A stretch of 64,000 bases of DNA from Lophium mytilinum (lineage: Eukaryota; Ascomycota; Dothideomycetes; Mytilinidiales; Mytilinidiaceae), in assembly GCA_010093605.1 (NCBI GenBank), contig MU004191.1, forward strand, positions 268,949 to 332,948, in the 5' to 3' direction. Numbering within the stretch: position 1 is the stretch's first letter; each line of letters starts with the position of its first letter. Under the pieces are notes generated by a model. It did not search any database. It had not been told where the DNA came from and saw only the letters and a list, made by a program, of their open reading frames with translations. The position numbers and the translations under genes were made by a program. Positions 26,396 through 37,745 of this stretch are shown here, piece after piece.

Positions 26396-29300
26396 ATGTC
26401 CGAGTTCTCCATGTACCATGCGCTAGGTTCCCCGGTAGGCTCGCCAGGTCTCAACGGCCCGCCAAACCCCAGGAAGAAAGAAGCTGCCAAGTTCCGGCCT
26501 CCTGTGGCTACAAGTCCTGGCGGATACCAGCAAATTGGATCCCCCACATACGGAGCCCCTCCAAATCAATACATAGGGACGCCCCTCAGTGGCATTCCAG
26601 CTACTCCAGCCCAGGAGCAGGGCTACTTCCCCGCTCAACCAGCACCCCCGGCGGCGAACGAGGCAGAAGTGGCAGGTCTGGCACAACAAATGGGGGGTAT
26701 GGGTTTGGGATTGGAGGCATCGGGTTACCCGAGGGCGCATAAGAAGAAAGACAGGCATGCATATCACAACATTGAAGGACCGGGTGGCAGTTCACAGGCC
26801 TTCAATGGCATGCCCCAGGGGGATATGGGAACTCCCACGCAGTTCCTAAACCAAAATACACCTCAGCTAGGCGGTACACCCCAGTGGGGTAGCCCGCAAG
26901 TCACGCCTGCGATGTCCCAGTTCCCAGCAGGAGTCGGGAATCAGTCGTTCACTCCTGCAAATGCGGCTACTCCTATGCAGCACGCTGCGCGGTCCGGCAC
27001 TCCTCTAGGCGGAGCTGCGGCCTCCTCTTCGGCAGGTCGCGTGGACCCGGAACATATTCCCAGTGTACCCAGGTCTCGAGATATACCGGCGAAATATTAC
27101 CTGGACCACGTGTACCCCACCATGGAGCAGCATCTTCCACCTCCGGCTGCGGTTCCTTTCGTTGCTTTCGATCAGGGAAACTCGTCGCCGAAATTTGCAA
27201 GACTGACTCTGAATAATATCCCCTCCTCCTCGGATGCATTAGCCTCAACTGCTCTACCCCTAGGTTTGATCCTCCAGCCTCTTGCGCCCCAGCAAGAAGG
27301 TGAACAACCAATACCAGTACTCGACTTTGGCGAAACAGGACCTCCGAGGTGTCGGAGATGTAGAGCTTACATCAACCCTTTCATGACGTTCCGATCTGGG
27401 GGTAGCAAATTTGTATGTAACATGTGCACATTTCCGAACGACGTTCCAGGGGAATATTTCTCCCCAACAGATCCGTCCGGCGTAAGAGTGGACAGACAAC
27501 AGAGACCTGAACTATCAATGGGGACGGTGGAGTTTATGGTACCAAAAGAATACTGGGCAAAGGAGCCTGTCGGGCTTCGGTGGCTATTCCTGATCGATGT
27601 CAGTGCCGAAGCAGTCAACCGCGGATTCCTTGATGGATTTTGCGAGGGAATAATAAGCTCTCTATATGGAAGCACCGACAAACAGCCAGACCAGCCGGAC
27701 GCTGCAGCTACGCGGAATTTACCAGTCGGCGCAAAGGTAGGCATCGTAACGTTCGACAAGGAGATACATTTCTACAACCTTAGTGCTGGCCTTGACCAGG
27801 CACAAATGATGGTAATGCCTGATATTGAGGACCCTTTTGTACCACTGAGCGAAGGCCTATTCGTAGATCCCGAAGAGTCAAAAGCTGTGATCACTTCACT
27901 GCTCACGCAGTTACCGAGTATGTTTCGCGAGGTCAAAAATCCAGAGCCAGCCTTATTGCCAACGCTCAATGCAGCTGTCTCTGCATTGACTGCAACGGGA
28001 GGGAAAATAGTATGCTCCCTAGCTGCTCTTCCCACCTGGGGCCCGGGTGCTCTGTTCATGCGCGATAATGGAAGTATGCACGCAAGCGACGCGGAGAAAA
28101 AACTGCTTACAACGGAGCATCCCGGATACCGCAAGATAGCAACGAAAATGGTCGAAAGCGGGATTGGTGCAGATTTCTTCATGGCAGCGCCCAGCGGTGG
28201 CTATCTCGATATAGCTACTATTGGTACGTACAAGCAGATTTCACAGAATAAACACATATTAGAGCACGAAGCTGACATCTTGTTAGGCCATGTGTCTGCC
28301 GTGACTGGTGGCGAAACCTTCTACTATCCGAACTTCCATTCTCCACGGGATACGCTAAAGTTGTCAAAAGAGATCAAGCACACTGTGACGCGAGAAACGG
28401 GCTACCAAGCGCTAATGAAAGTTCGCTGCTCCAATGGCCTCCAGGTTTCGGAGTATCACGGCAACTTCTATCATCACACTTTCGGAGCCGATCTCGAGTT
28501 TGGCGTGATTGATGCAGACAAGGCAATAGGCGTCATGTTCAGCTATGACGGCAAGCTAGATCCGAAACTAGATGCTCATTTCCAGAGCGCTCTACTCTAC
28601 ACAACAGCGAATGGGGAACGAAGGGTGCGATGCCACAACACCGTCGCTAGCGTCACTGAAGGCGCTGCGGAGTGTATGAAGTTTGTGGATCAAGATGCGG
28701 TGGTCAATATCATTGCGAAAGAAGCTGCAGCTCGTATGGCGGAGAAGCCCCTCAAAGATATTAGAGGGGCCCTCACTGAGAAGACGGTGGACATTCTGGC
28801 AGGATACAGGAAGAATTTCACCGGCAACAACCCACCTGGCCAACTGGTTCTGCCCGAGAACCTGAAAGAGTTCAGCATGTGCATCCTCGGACTGATCAAA
28901 TCCAGATCCTTCAAGGGAGGCAAGGAGCCCACCGACCGCAGAGTTCATGACATGAGGATGATTAAGGCGATGGGGTGTCTGGAACTGTCACTCTACCTGT
29001 ACCCTAGGATATTATCGCTTCACAACCTTGACGAAAAGGATGGCTTCCCCAACGAGAATGGCTACCTTCGGATGCCAGACGCCACCCGCGCATCGTACTC
29101 ACAGGTCGAAGAGGGAGGTGTGTACATTGTCGACAACGGCCAAATGTGCCTCTTGTGGATACACGCGCAGGTTTCACCAAATCTCTTGGAGGACCTCTTT
29201 GGAGAAGGAAACACCACGCTCAAGCAATTAGATGCGTTCCAATCCACATTACCTGTCCTTGAGACGCACTTGAACGCCCAGGTCCGGAACATTCTGCAGT

Positions 29301-29626
29301 ACCTCGAGGATGCAAGGGGCTCGAAGGCCTTGACGCTGCAGCTGGCGCGACAGAACCTCGATGGAGCAGAGTATGAGTTTGCGAGACTGCTTTTCGAAGA
29401 CCGGAACAACGAGGCACAGAGTTATGTGGACTGGCTAGTGCATGTGCATCGCCATATCCAACTAGAGGTAAGCAATAGAGACAAATCAAACCGGAGAGCA
29501 GCCATGGCTAACGTGCGCGAATAGCTTGCGGGACAGCGAAAGAAGGAAGATTCAGGAGATGGGCTGGCACATTCAGCATCGAATTTTGTGGGATTGCGGA
29601 CGCCGTACTGGGGGTCATCATCATGA
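26396..29626 (+). CDS. SEC24: COPII coat subunit Sec24
   Basis: Cargo-binding subunit of the inner COPII coat (Sec23/Sec24), acting at ER exit sites. Exon 1 26396-29467 and exon 2 29525-29626 give 1,057 aa. Start chosen at the ATG in CCGCCAAAATGTC; upstream in-frame codons lack an ATG. Order: a disordered Pro/Gly/Gln-rich N-terminus (1-270); zinc finger with Cys 319, 322, 341 and 344; trunk/von Willebrand-like domain beginning near WLFLIDVSAEAV; beta-sandwich; helical region; and gelsolin-like domain (LLWIHAQVSPNLLEDLFG). A 57-nt terminal intron (GTAAGC...TAG) hides the real C-terminus, ending GLRTPYWGSSS. Without splicing the ORF would end in an unrelated tail at 29,524. Confidence 0.95.
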
Positions 29627-30133
29627 GCGATTTTTCTCTTCGTTAGGCACATCTTCCAGCGGCATCAGCGTGCTGTAATACTATCCTCACTTTTAACTAT
29701 GAAAAGATAACTATCCATCAGCGCTTAAGCCGGAAGAGGTAAATAACGAGAAAGCGGATGTAGATAAATAAATGATCTTAACACGAAACCCAATTGGAAC
29801 ACTTGCATGTGATTAATGCCAAGCGATACTCGGGTGTGGCGCGGGGCCTCCAGCTGGGCGTGTTTCAGCTGGGAGAAAGCGAGAACGGGAGGTGGGGGCT
29901 GATCGTTTGAGGCGCCAACCCACCAGAATAGCACGCGAGGACCGGAGCGACCTGCAATCTGGTGTTTCACTTGATCAACTTCTACGGTTCCTCTGCCAGT
30001 CTTTTATAAACCTCAGTATCCAGCTTCAACACCCACGTCGCTTTGCGCGCACCGCCGTCACCGAAGTCGCCCCGCTGACGTCCTCGAATCCCCTCAGACC
30101 ACGCCTCTCCTACCACTTTCCTCGTCCGCAGCT
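29627..30133. other. Intergenic region between SEC24 and the small membrane protein gene
   Basis: About 500 bp contains the SEC24 3' UTR and the next promoter. The last ~150 bp are C-rich with CCGCCGTCACC-like leader sequence. No additional gene was seen. Confidence 0.45.
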
Positions 30134-30727
30134 ATGGGCGCGCTCGGGAATCTGATCCCCTTAGTGATCCTGTTCGCCTTTGTGGGTGGCGCGGCGTATA
30201 TTGGCTATCAGGTACGAAAACACCCGCTTTCTCTACGAATTCTACCTCCATGTTCCCATCCCATCAGCGCGCAAGGCTAATTTCTGATACCATCCAGATG
30301 TACATCTACGCCAACGAGCTCGCGGACCGCGGCGTGAAGAAGATGGAGAAGAAGAACGTCGTCTTCACCAAGGACGGCATGAAGGTCGGCGTCAAGGAGG
30401 TCAGGTCGGAGGAGTATGCGGATAAGACGCAGAGGTGAGTGTTTACTTCTGTCCCCCGCCGCTTTGGGGTGAGGATGTTGGGGCTGACACGAATGCGGTG
30501 CGGTAGTGTGCTTGTTAAGGCGTGGAGCTATGCGTCGTTCCCGGCGTATAAGAGTCGGTTGGGGTGGAATACTGAGGCGCAGGGAGCGCAGTAAGTGGAT
30601 TGCTCTACGGGGTTTGAGATGTGTAAGATGATTGGGGGTTTGTGCTAATGTGGTGGACAGGTCTTCGTCGTCTGCGAGACCATCGGCGGCGAGGTCGGCG
30701 TCGTCGTCGAGCAAGTTGAAGAAGTAA
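30134..30727 (+). CDS. Small conserved single-pass membrane protein
   Basis: Exons 30134-30211, 30298-30434, 30507-30590 and 30661-30727 give 121 aa. The N-terminus (residues about 5-25, LIPLVILFAFVGGAAYIGY) is a clear membrane anchor. It is followed by a charged region (NELADRGVKKMEKKNVVFTKDGMKVGVKEV), a VLVKAW...YPAYKSRLG-like stretch and a Ser-rich tail ending in SKLKK. The four-exon structure with phase-consistent splice sites strongly supports a real gene although each exon is short. I recognise it as a conserved ascomycete protein type without an assigned function. The terminal KLKK resembles a dilysine-type ER signal, but this is inference. Confidence 0.75.
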
Positions 30728-31271
30728 TTATTTGCGAGCACGGCGCGGATTCTTCTGGATGGGCTTTGGTCATATTGAGAGCGGGTCGGGGCTGCAAGGG
30801 GGATTTGGGGATTCAAGAATAATCTGGGGGTGAGTGTTTACGGACGGAACGGATACCCAGAACCGCAAGCATCTTGGGCTTGTATGCTCTTTCATGGTGA
30901 GAGGGAATTGGATGGGCGCTAGTAATGGTTCGGTTCGATCTTTTCGTTCACAGAAGCGCCGTCTATTAAGACTAGGATCTCGATGGAGTCAGGACGAATA
31001 CATATCAAGTCGTTTGTCAAATTTCCCTTGGAGTATGAGATGACACTGTTCGGACTCAATGGTTGAATGATGTAACGTGCTGACGAGAGACTTCAGGAAC
31101 GGCGATGAAGCTCTTTTCGGATAGTAGAGGCTATGTACCGCTCTTACAAAGACTGCTTTACAAAAGTTTCTCGATTCAAAATCATTGCCACGTATTAGAA
31201 GCACCTTGGCTCGGCTCTCATTCGAGGCAGAGTCGTGTATTACTGTGACAAGGAGTCCGTTCATACCTCCC

Positions 31272-31386
31272 TGATACTACTCGGAGTACCTCGATGTTAC
31301 TACCTAGAGTATATCGATGTTACTACTCAGAGTATATCGATGTTACTACTCGGAGTATATCGATGTTACTACTCGGAGTACCTCGA
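31272..31386 (+). repeat. 23-bp minisatellite, five units
   Basis: The core CGATGT recurs at 31,292, 31,315, 31,338, 31,361 and 31,384, giving an exact 23-bp period. Units resemble TGTTACTACTCGGAGTATAT plus CGA with one to four differences. Because 23 is not a multiple of three it is unlikely to be coding. Confidence 0.9.
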
Positions 31387-32471
31387 TGTCTTAGCGATCA
31401 CTTGGCGCAGAAGCCACAGGTTCAGTCAGCGTAAACCCATCTACCACCGCCTGGGGTGGCCTAACAGAGTATCAGACCATAAGGCCTGCTAAGATAGCAG
31501 CCTTTCAGTTCAGAATGTGAGAAGCGTCTCGAGACACATCAAGCCCGATGAGCTCTATCAGAAAAATAATGTCCTGGTCTGCGGCAAAAACAAGAGACTC
31601 CTGCTACCAGTATGCATGCTTCGATCAATTCCCGAAAGACACCTCTTCGAGGCTTCTGGAGTCTCTACTCACCACCCACGCTTGTTCTGGCTTCAGGAGC
31701 TGAAATACATCCCTGAACAGAGGTTACAGAGAGATGCTACCCCACCAGTTACCCCATAAGACTGTACGCTTTGTAAAGGCGCCATGTCGATTACATGTGC
31801 ACGTTGCTGTATCCACTTGCGGCTCACCGGGCGAGATCACTCGGTTGTTTTTCCGAACGCGTTTAGGCCCGTGGCATTCCCTAGACTGGGCCTGAAGAGG
31901 TTATTAGGCGACCTCAAGTAGTGCTGAGGTAAGCATGGCGATGGGGTGCCTAGCTAACCTAGCGTCCCAATCAGCTTTTTGCTGAACGGGATAAGAAATG
32001 GTAAGATAGCCTATAATGGTCGTCCTGTGGACCAGAAAGAAACAGCGCTAACATGGCGCTATAGAATGCTTGAGGGATGCCCCGGAGTTATCTCCCTTTA
32101 GGGGTTCTTGTTTGACATCAACATCGCGGAACGGTGTCTGTCAACGGTCTTTGAGAAGCGAATATATCGTTTCCCTTTGGTTTGAATATAGTGTCTCGCA
32201 CGAGATCTCGTACGGGGGCAATTCCCCCGCTCTTTCATTCATATCGTTTTGTCTTTGCTCTTATAGCCTGGCTTCCTTCTCTCCCTAGATGCCTCGGAGC
32301 CCTGCGTTGCAGATCCTGGGAATAAGACTTGATTCCATATTTCCATGCGGCCTCAATGTCAGGGGTCAGATTGGACCATCTCGTGAGCGAAATAGAAGCG
32401 GCTACTCTCGCAGGCCTACCATGTGGATCGTCTGATTCTTACTTCAAACGAACAGTACAGCGCCCTATGCC

Positions 32472-32492
32472 GGCGTCAGCATCGCTGACGCC
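32472..32492. promoter_or_regulatory. Perfect inverted repeat with bZIP-like half-sites, P450 promoter
   Basis: GGCGTCAGC and its exact reverse complement GCTGACGCC are separated by three bases. Each arm carries TGACG/CGTCA, the half-site of CRE/ATF-type bZIP factors. It lies about 100 bp before the P450 ATG and just upstream of a TATA-like CATATATTA (32,516-32,524). Confidence 0.5.
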
Positions 32493-32588
32493 AGATTGTG
32501 ACTGTCGAAATGGCACATATATTAGAGCACCGCCTCCCATTCTTCCCATCGTCTCCGCTTGTTGTCTCCGTTATCCATACAATCGACC

Positions 32589-34574
32589 ATGGGCATCACT
32601 ATGGACGCCCCCGTCTCAAGCTCGGCCTTGTATAGTCCTCAAGGGCTCGCAACCATCTTGGGGACCCTCTTTCTAATCGTATGTGCTCATATTCGGTGCC
32701 TGGTTGATAACTTGGGTACACTATGTGCCACTGCTTGAGATGTCTCGGGAGCTGTTAAAGTTGGATATGACGCAAGGTTTAACGCCGCAAGACCTGGGCT
32801 GTCATATGCTCTTGTCAGCTAATTCTCTGGCATGGTCGAATCCTGACAACGTCGTCTAGCAATCAACAGGGACATTCGGGTAGTGGTACATTCGTGTGTC
32901 TGAGCTTCTGATGCTAGCACCGTCCCTAGGAAGAGGGTTACTAAACTGTAATAGATACCGTCCTACTTCCTATGTATCGCTATCTACAACGTTTACTTCC
33001 ACCCCCTGTCCCATATTCCCGGCGAAAAGCTCGCAGCCGCAACCTGGGGCCCCTATATCTACCATCTTGTTACCGGCGACCAAGTCAAATGGTTGCAAAA
33101 GCTCCACGCCAAATACGGCGAGGTCGTGCGCCTCTCCCCTACCGAAGTCTCTTTCATCTCCGGTGAGACGGCCTGGCAAGACGTGTACGGCTTCCGCACG
33201 GGCAAAAACAAGACCCCGCCCTACTTAAAAGACAGCGCATGGTACATGGCCTACCCGAACGGCTACCCCAGCATCGTCGGCGCTGGCGAAGAGCTGCACC
33301 AACGGCTCCGCCGCAACTTCGCGCACGCGTTCTCCGACAAGGCGCTGAGAGAGCAAGAGCCCCTCATCCAAGGTTACGTCGACCTCTTCATCAACCGCCT
33401 CGAGGAGGAAATGGCAGACGGCGCCACCGACATTGTAAAGTGGTACAACTGCTTTACTTTCGACGTCATCGCGGACCTGACATTCGGCGAGCCTCTCGGG
33501 TGCCTGAGGGACCGCGGCTACCACCCCCTGATCAACCTGACCTTCTTCCTCGTCAAAGGCCTGGGCCTCTCGTCTACCATGCGGCGATTCCCGTCTCTCA
33601 AGCCCATAGTGGCCCGGATGATGCCGCGAGATGTCCTGCTCAAGCAAATGGACTTCATCAAGCGCGCCTTCGGCCTCGTGAGGCAGCGCATAGCGCGCGA
33701 GACCGTCCGACCGGACTTCCTGACCCACGTCGTCCAGAACCAGGAGGCGGGGCACAAGGCGCTTGCGACGGGGGAGATTGAGTCGAGCATGGCGGTGTTC
33801 ATGGTCGCGGGCAGCGAGACGACGGCGACGACGTTGTCGGGCACGACGTGGTTGCTGCTGCAGCACCCGGCCGTGCTGGAGAAGATGGTGAGGGAGATTC
33901 GGGGCAGGTTTAAGAGCGCGAGCGAGATTACGGTCGAGGAGGTCAATAAGCTGGAGTATATGATTGCCGTGTGCACAGAGGGGCTGAGGTATTATCCGCC
34001 GGTGCCGACGGGGTTTCCGAGGGTGGTGCCGAAGGGAGGGGATAGGATTAGTGGACATTGGGTGCCTGAGGGTGTAAGTGCCGTTCTCTTTTGTCACTGC
34101 TGGGGGTATTTCAGTAGGACAGAATACAAAGTTCGACGTGGTCGATTTTTGATAGTGGATCTTTGCTGACATGTGTCCTTACAGACATCCGTGTATATCT
34201 CACAGTACCCGGCGAACCACTCCCCCCGCAACTTCGTCGACCCAGACTCCTTCGTCCCGGAGCGCTGGCTAGGAGACGAGCGGTACACTGCCGATAAGAA
34301 GGCCGTCTATTCGCCGTTCTCGTTTGGTCCAAGGAACTGCCTAGGGAAGCAGTAAGTAATATCTCCCTCGTCCAAGTTTAATATAGGGATACTTACGACT
34401 GACCACCAATACAGACTCGCCTACGCTGAAATGCGCCTCGCCTTGGCCCGAACTTTCTGGGCCTTTGACCTGGAGCTGCTGGACAAGGAGATGAACTGGA
34501 TGGACCAAAAGGTGTATACCCTGTGGGAGAAGCCGCCGCTGATGGTGAAGCTTACGCCTGTTGTGCGGGACTGA
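32589..34574 (+). CDS. Cytochrome P450 monooxygenase (microsomal)
   Basis: Haem monooxygenase anchored in the ER. Exons 32589-32678, 32955-34073, 34185-34351 and 34415-34574 give 511 aa, typical for the class. The N-terminal hydrophobic anchor is followed by [20 protein letters not shown] (the proline-rich hinge). Further landmarks are the I-helix AGSETT 315-320, EXXR as EGLR 372-375, PERW near residue 428, and the haem loop [10 protein letters not shown] with Cys455. The overall pattern resembles CYP65/isotrichodermin C-15 hydroxylase-like and benzoate hydroxylase-like enzymes; the substrate cannot be told. Exon 1 is inferred: the first intron is long (276 nt), but phase, GTATGT donor, a CTAAA branch-like site and total length all fit. 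A GC-rich 315-codon antisense frame is a shadow. Confidence 0.9.
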
Positions 34575-35349
34575 AATAGTCTATGATATAGACTGCGCGA
34601 CTTGGGGGAGGATTGAGCGGGGCGTTGGTGGATCGCATTGATGTTCGAGGTTCCAAATGCCGTTTGACGGGTTCTGAGTTTCTGTGGCTGATTGGCAGAC
34701 GATGGAAAGAGCAGCACCTCTTATATTAGATCGGATATTGGCGCTATATTTCTTGACACCCGTTTGAGGAGCCCATGATGGCTTATTTGCCTGCGGCAGC
34801 GTTGTTCGTAATAAAGAGCTGTGGGTTCGTTCTTATTCTTCCATATACGCTATAGAGCCCTAGACATTGCCCAATAGACCACTGGTGGCGTCTGATCTGC
34901 GTAAAATGTCTCCAAATTTGTGTTCGTCTGAGTTCGGGCATAGTAGCTTTTGACGCGCATTTCTGCACTTTCGATAGCTCTCTGCGGCACCTTCAACACC
35001 GTCACCTTGTTGAAAAGGACAAGTGATGCGTCTTCTGATATGTGAACCGCAATTTTTCAAATCGCTTTCGGAGCAACCGTAAGCGGTCAAGACTGCTTAG
35101 GTGCGAGGTTCAATCTGTCCAAGTCAGAACTTACGATATTGCACCTCTTATCCAAGAAGAGACCAACTTGAGACGTCCGTGGTTCATCGAAGCGGCCTGA
35201 TGGAAACTGGAAAAATGCGAAAAACGGCCTTCAAGACAGAAAGCCAATACGAAAACCAAAAATCACGTCTCTGCAAGCCTGCGATTTAGAGCAATATTTG
35301 GCTGGATGGGAAGCCCCATCTCATGTTACGCGATGCCGCCACTGCCGCA
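34575..35349. other. Intergenic region between convergent P450 and GatB genes
   Basis: About 775 bp of 3' flanking sequence for both genes. Only short frames without motifs were seen. Confidence 0.45.
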
Positions 35350-37345
35350 TTATTCGCCATTTGGTATGTCCAGTAGCTCTTTCAATATACTCTCTGCCGT
35401 TTTTGCTTCCATCGTTCCCTCTTCGCTGCGACGAACCATCTGCCCAACTAGGAACATTATCTTCCCGTGTTGTCCTTTTTCCTTGATTGCTTGCACGACA
35501 TCGGGGTTGTCCGAGAGCAAGGTGTTGGCGGCAGCTAGATAATCTTCGCGGGACATCGGCCGAAGCGTCATGTTCTCTTCTTCAATTATCTGACGAACTG
35601 TACGTTGGTCTCCATGGAAGATTGTTGCGAGGAGTAGCTTTGCCGTACGCCCTGTGATATGACGGCGGAGCAATTGAGATATTATGCTTGCAAGGCTCTG
35701 TGATGTTACTTTCATGTCTGACCAGACCTCCTCCGAGGTGGTGAAGAGCCCGCCAAGGTCATGAAGGACCCTATTGAAGTTCGTAAGTGTTCTGTAACTG
35801 CAATGTCGATAGTCAAGAGACAGGTCATGACTCACCAGTTGCCTGCAACCCTGCCAACGGAGCCTTGTAGTGCCTTATCGTCTTCTAAATCCTTATGGAG
35901 CAGTTGGACTACGTCTAGATAATAATCAAGCCGCTCGCCATCGTCTAACGCAACCATTGTCTTAGCATCCTTCATTGTAAGTCCATATTCTGCCGAGGAA
36001 ACAAGCTTGCTTGCGATGTCATCAGGAAGCTTTGGTAGAGTATTTCGAAGAGCTTGAACAAGGTCCTGGATACTGTTAGCAAAGAGCCTAACATTACGAC
36101 ACCTTGAAACTGACTTCTCCAATTATCACAGGTCCGAGATCCGGATCAGGCATGTATCGATAGTCAATCTCTCCTTCTTTGCCTCTTAGCTTTCTCGTCT
36201 CTTTGCTCCCCAGGGTCCAGCCTCGAGTTTCACCCTCAATGATCCCGCCACCCTCCAGAACGTCAATTTGGCGATCTCGTTCAGCGACAATAGCATCTTC
36301 CACAGCCTTGAAGCTACTCAGGTTTTTGATCTCTGTCCGCTGTCCCAGTCCCGTCACGCCATAGTATGAGTTTTCTGGTCCTGTCCCAGTAGTATTATGC
36401 CTCTCCCTTACCGAAACATTCACGTCGGCGCGTAAACCGCCTAGCTCCATACCAGCCGTGACAGCATCGATGGTTTTCAGGATTGTTTGTATTTTCCGGA
36501 CGCATGCGGCGGCAGTAGAAGGATGGTGGATGTGGGGCAGGGTTATGATTTCGATGAGCGGGTGAGACACACGGTTGAAGTCAAGGAGATGGGTGGAAGG
36601 TGGCGCTTGAATTGTCTTTGCGGTGTCCTGTTCCATCTGAATCTGCTTTATGCCTATCGTAATCGATTTCCCGTCTTCCGGAGCAATACCATCGTGGTCG
36701 AAGAGCGTAATATGGCCGTCCTTTGCAAAGGGTTCTGCGGCCACCCATCAGCATAGCTACATGAACAATTGAGGTTTCATAGTTACCATAGTATTGTGTA
36801 ATCTGATACCCGTTCGGCTGGTCTTGATAGAAGTAGTGCTTCCGATCAAAGCTGCTTTTCGGCTGAACAGTACAATTGAGGGCTATAGCAGCACGCAAGG
36901 CTGGTAACAGGGTTTCCCGCTGAAAATGAGGTTGGCTTCCAGGGAACGCAACGTCGAATAATGCAACATGGCTATTTGGCGCGTCACTACTTGCAGTGGC
37001 AGCACTAGAGAACAATTTCCGGGCGGTATTGAGCTCGGCGTGAATCTCGATTCCCACGGTTAGTTCCCACTTCTCCAGCCTTGAATCCTTGGCTTTCGAC
37101 TTCTTCTTCGCAGGCTTGGATCCTCCTTCTAATTTCTGTCTTTTGGCTTCATCCTTCAGTTGCTTCCTGTACGGCGTGACCTCTTCCGTAGCTGTCGTAG
37201 TTTGGAGGGCGCGACTCTGAAGACGCAGACTCTGGGCGTTGGCTACCAATTGGCGCCTGGTCCGGACATCGCGGAGACAGGCTTGGCACACATATCTTCC
37301 TTGAGCTGTACCGCGGATCAGAGAGCTAGAGGGGCGCGAAAACAT
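35350..37345 (-). CDS. Mitochondrial glutamyl-tRNA(Gln) amidotransferase subunit B
   Basis: B subunit (GatB/PET112 family) of the amidotransferase that converts Glu-tRNA(Gln) to Gln-tRNA(Gln) in mitochondria. Exons, in gene order, 37345-36787, 36734-36115, 36065-35836 and 35770-35350 give 609 aa. Residues 1-50 are Arg/Ser-rich, fitting a mitochondrial presequence. Landmarks: VGIEIHAEL near residue 96, [75 protein letters not shown], and the C-terminal tRNA-binding YqeY-like domain ending LLDIPNGE. The junction after VIIGE uses GTCAGT; an alternative donor 12 nt downstream would add four residues. It is transcribed divergently from the HET gene, 400 bp apart. Confidence 0.94.
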
Positions 37346-37745
37346 TGCTGATGACAGGATTTGCTTGAGTCGTTGGAGCTCTAAAGTGCAAGCCGAGATG
37401 GTCTGTGCGTGAAACTCTTGTGTCGCCGCTTGGAGTCCCTCACATCACTTTTAGGTATTTGAATGCAATGACCCTATCAGGGAATGCAGATTGAACCGAA
37501 AGTTTAACTGTTGATGAGCATTCGCGACTGTCAAGGTGCTTCCCCCAAAAACCCTCCCCCGTCCTGAGTTCGGCTTTTCTACTCTATACGACCTCGCGGA
37601 TGTCAAATCATCCCCTATCTGAGCAGTTCCAGTACCTCTCTGAATCGCGACCAAGCCAATGTATGCTATCGTATGCAAGTTCATTTAGATTCAGCTCTTT
37701 CCACGTATATCAATTCATCAGAGATTTGAAACTCTGTCCACAAAG
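37346..37745. promoter_or_regulatory. Shared intergenic region of divergent GatB and HET genes
   Basis: 400 bp between two start codons must hold both promoters. No strong motif stands out. Confidence 0.4.

Larger units (their letters stand above)
30728..32588. other. 1.9 kb intergenic region with a minisatellite and P450 promoter signals
   Basis: Open frames here (31,235-31,492; 31,517-31,759; 32,070-32,288; 32,329-32,676) lack motifs and overlap repeats or the P450 first exon. The region holds a 23-bp minisatellite, a GC hairpin near 32,213-32,231 (CGGGGG...CCCCCG) and the P450 promoter. Confidence 0.5.

Noticed and set aside
29468-29524. Sec24 C-terminus ending at 29,524
   Set aside because: This is the unspliced reading of the terminal intron; splicing restores the conserved GLRTPYWG ending.
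31235-31492. 85-codon frame over the 23-bp repeat; also considered as a CRISPR-like array
   Set aside because: The units are directly adjacent without spacers and the genome is eukaryotic; it is a minisatellite.
33225-34172. 315-codon antisense frame inside the P450 gene
   Set aside because: Arg/His/Pro-rich shadow caused by GC-rich third positions; the sense strand carries all the P450 motifs.
23339-34574. Secondary-metabolite gene cluster (Zn2Cys6 factor plus P450)
   Set aside because: No polyketide, peptide or terpene synthase or other tailoring gene, and SEC24 and another conserved gene lie between them.
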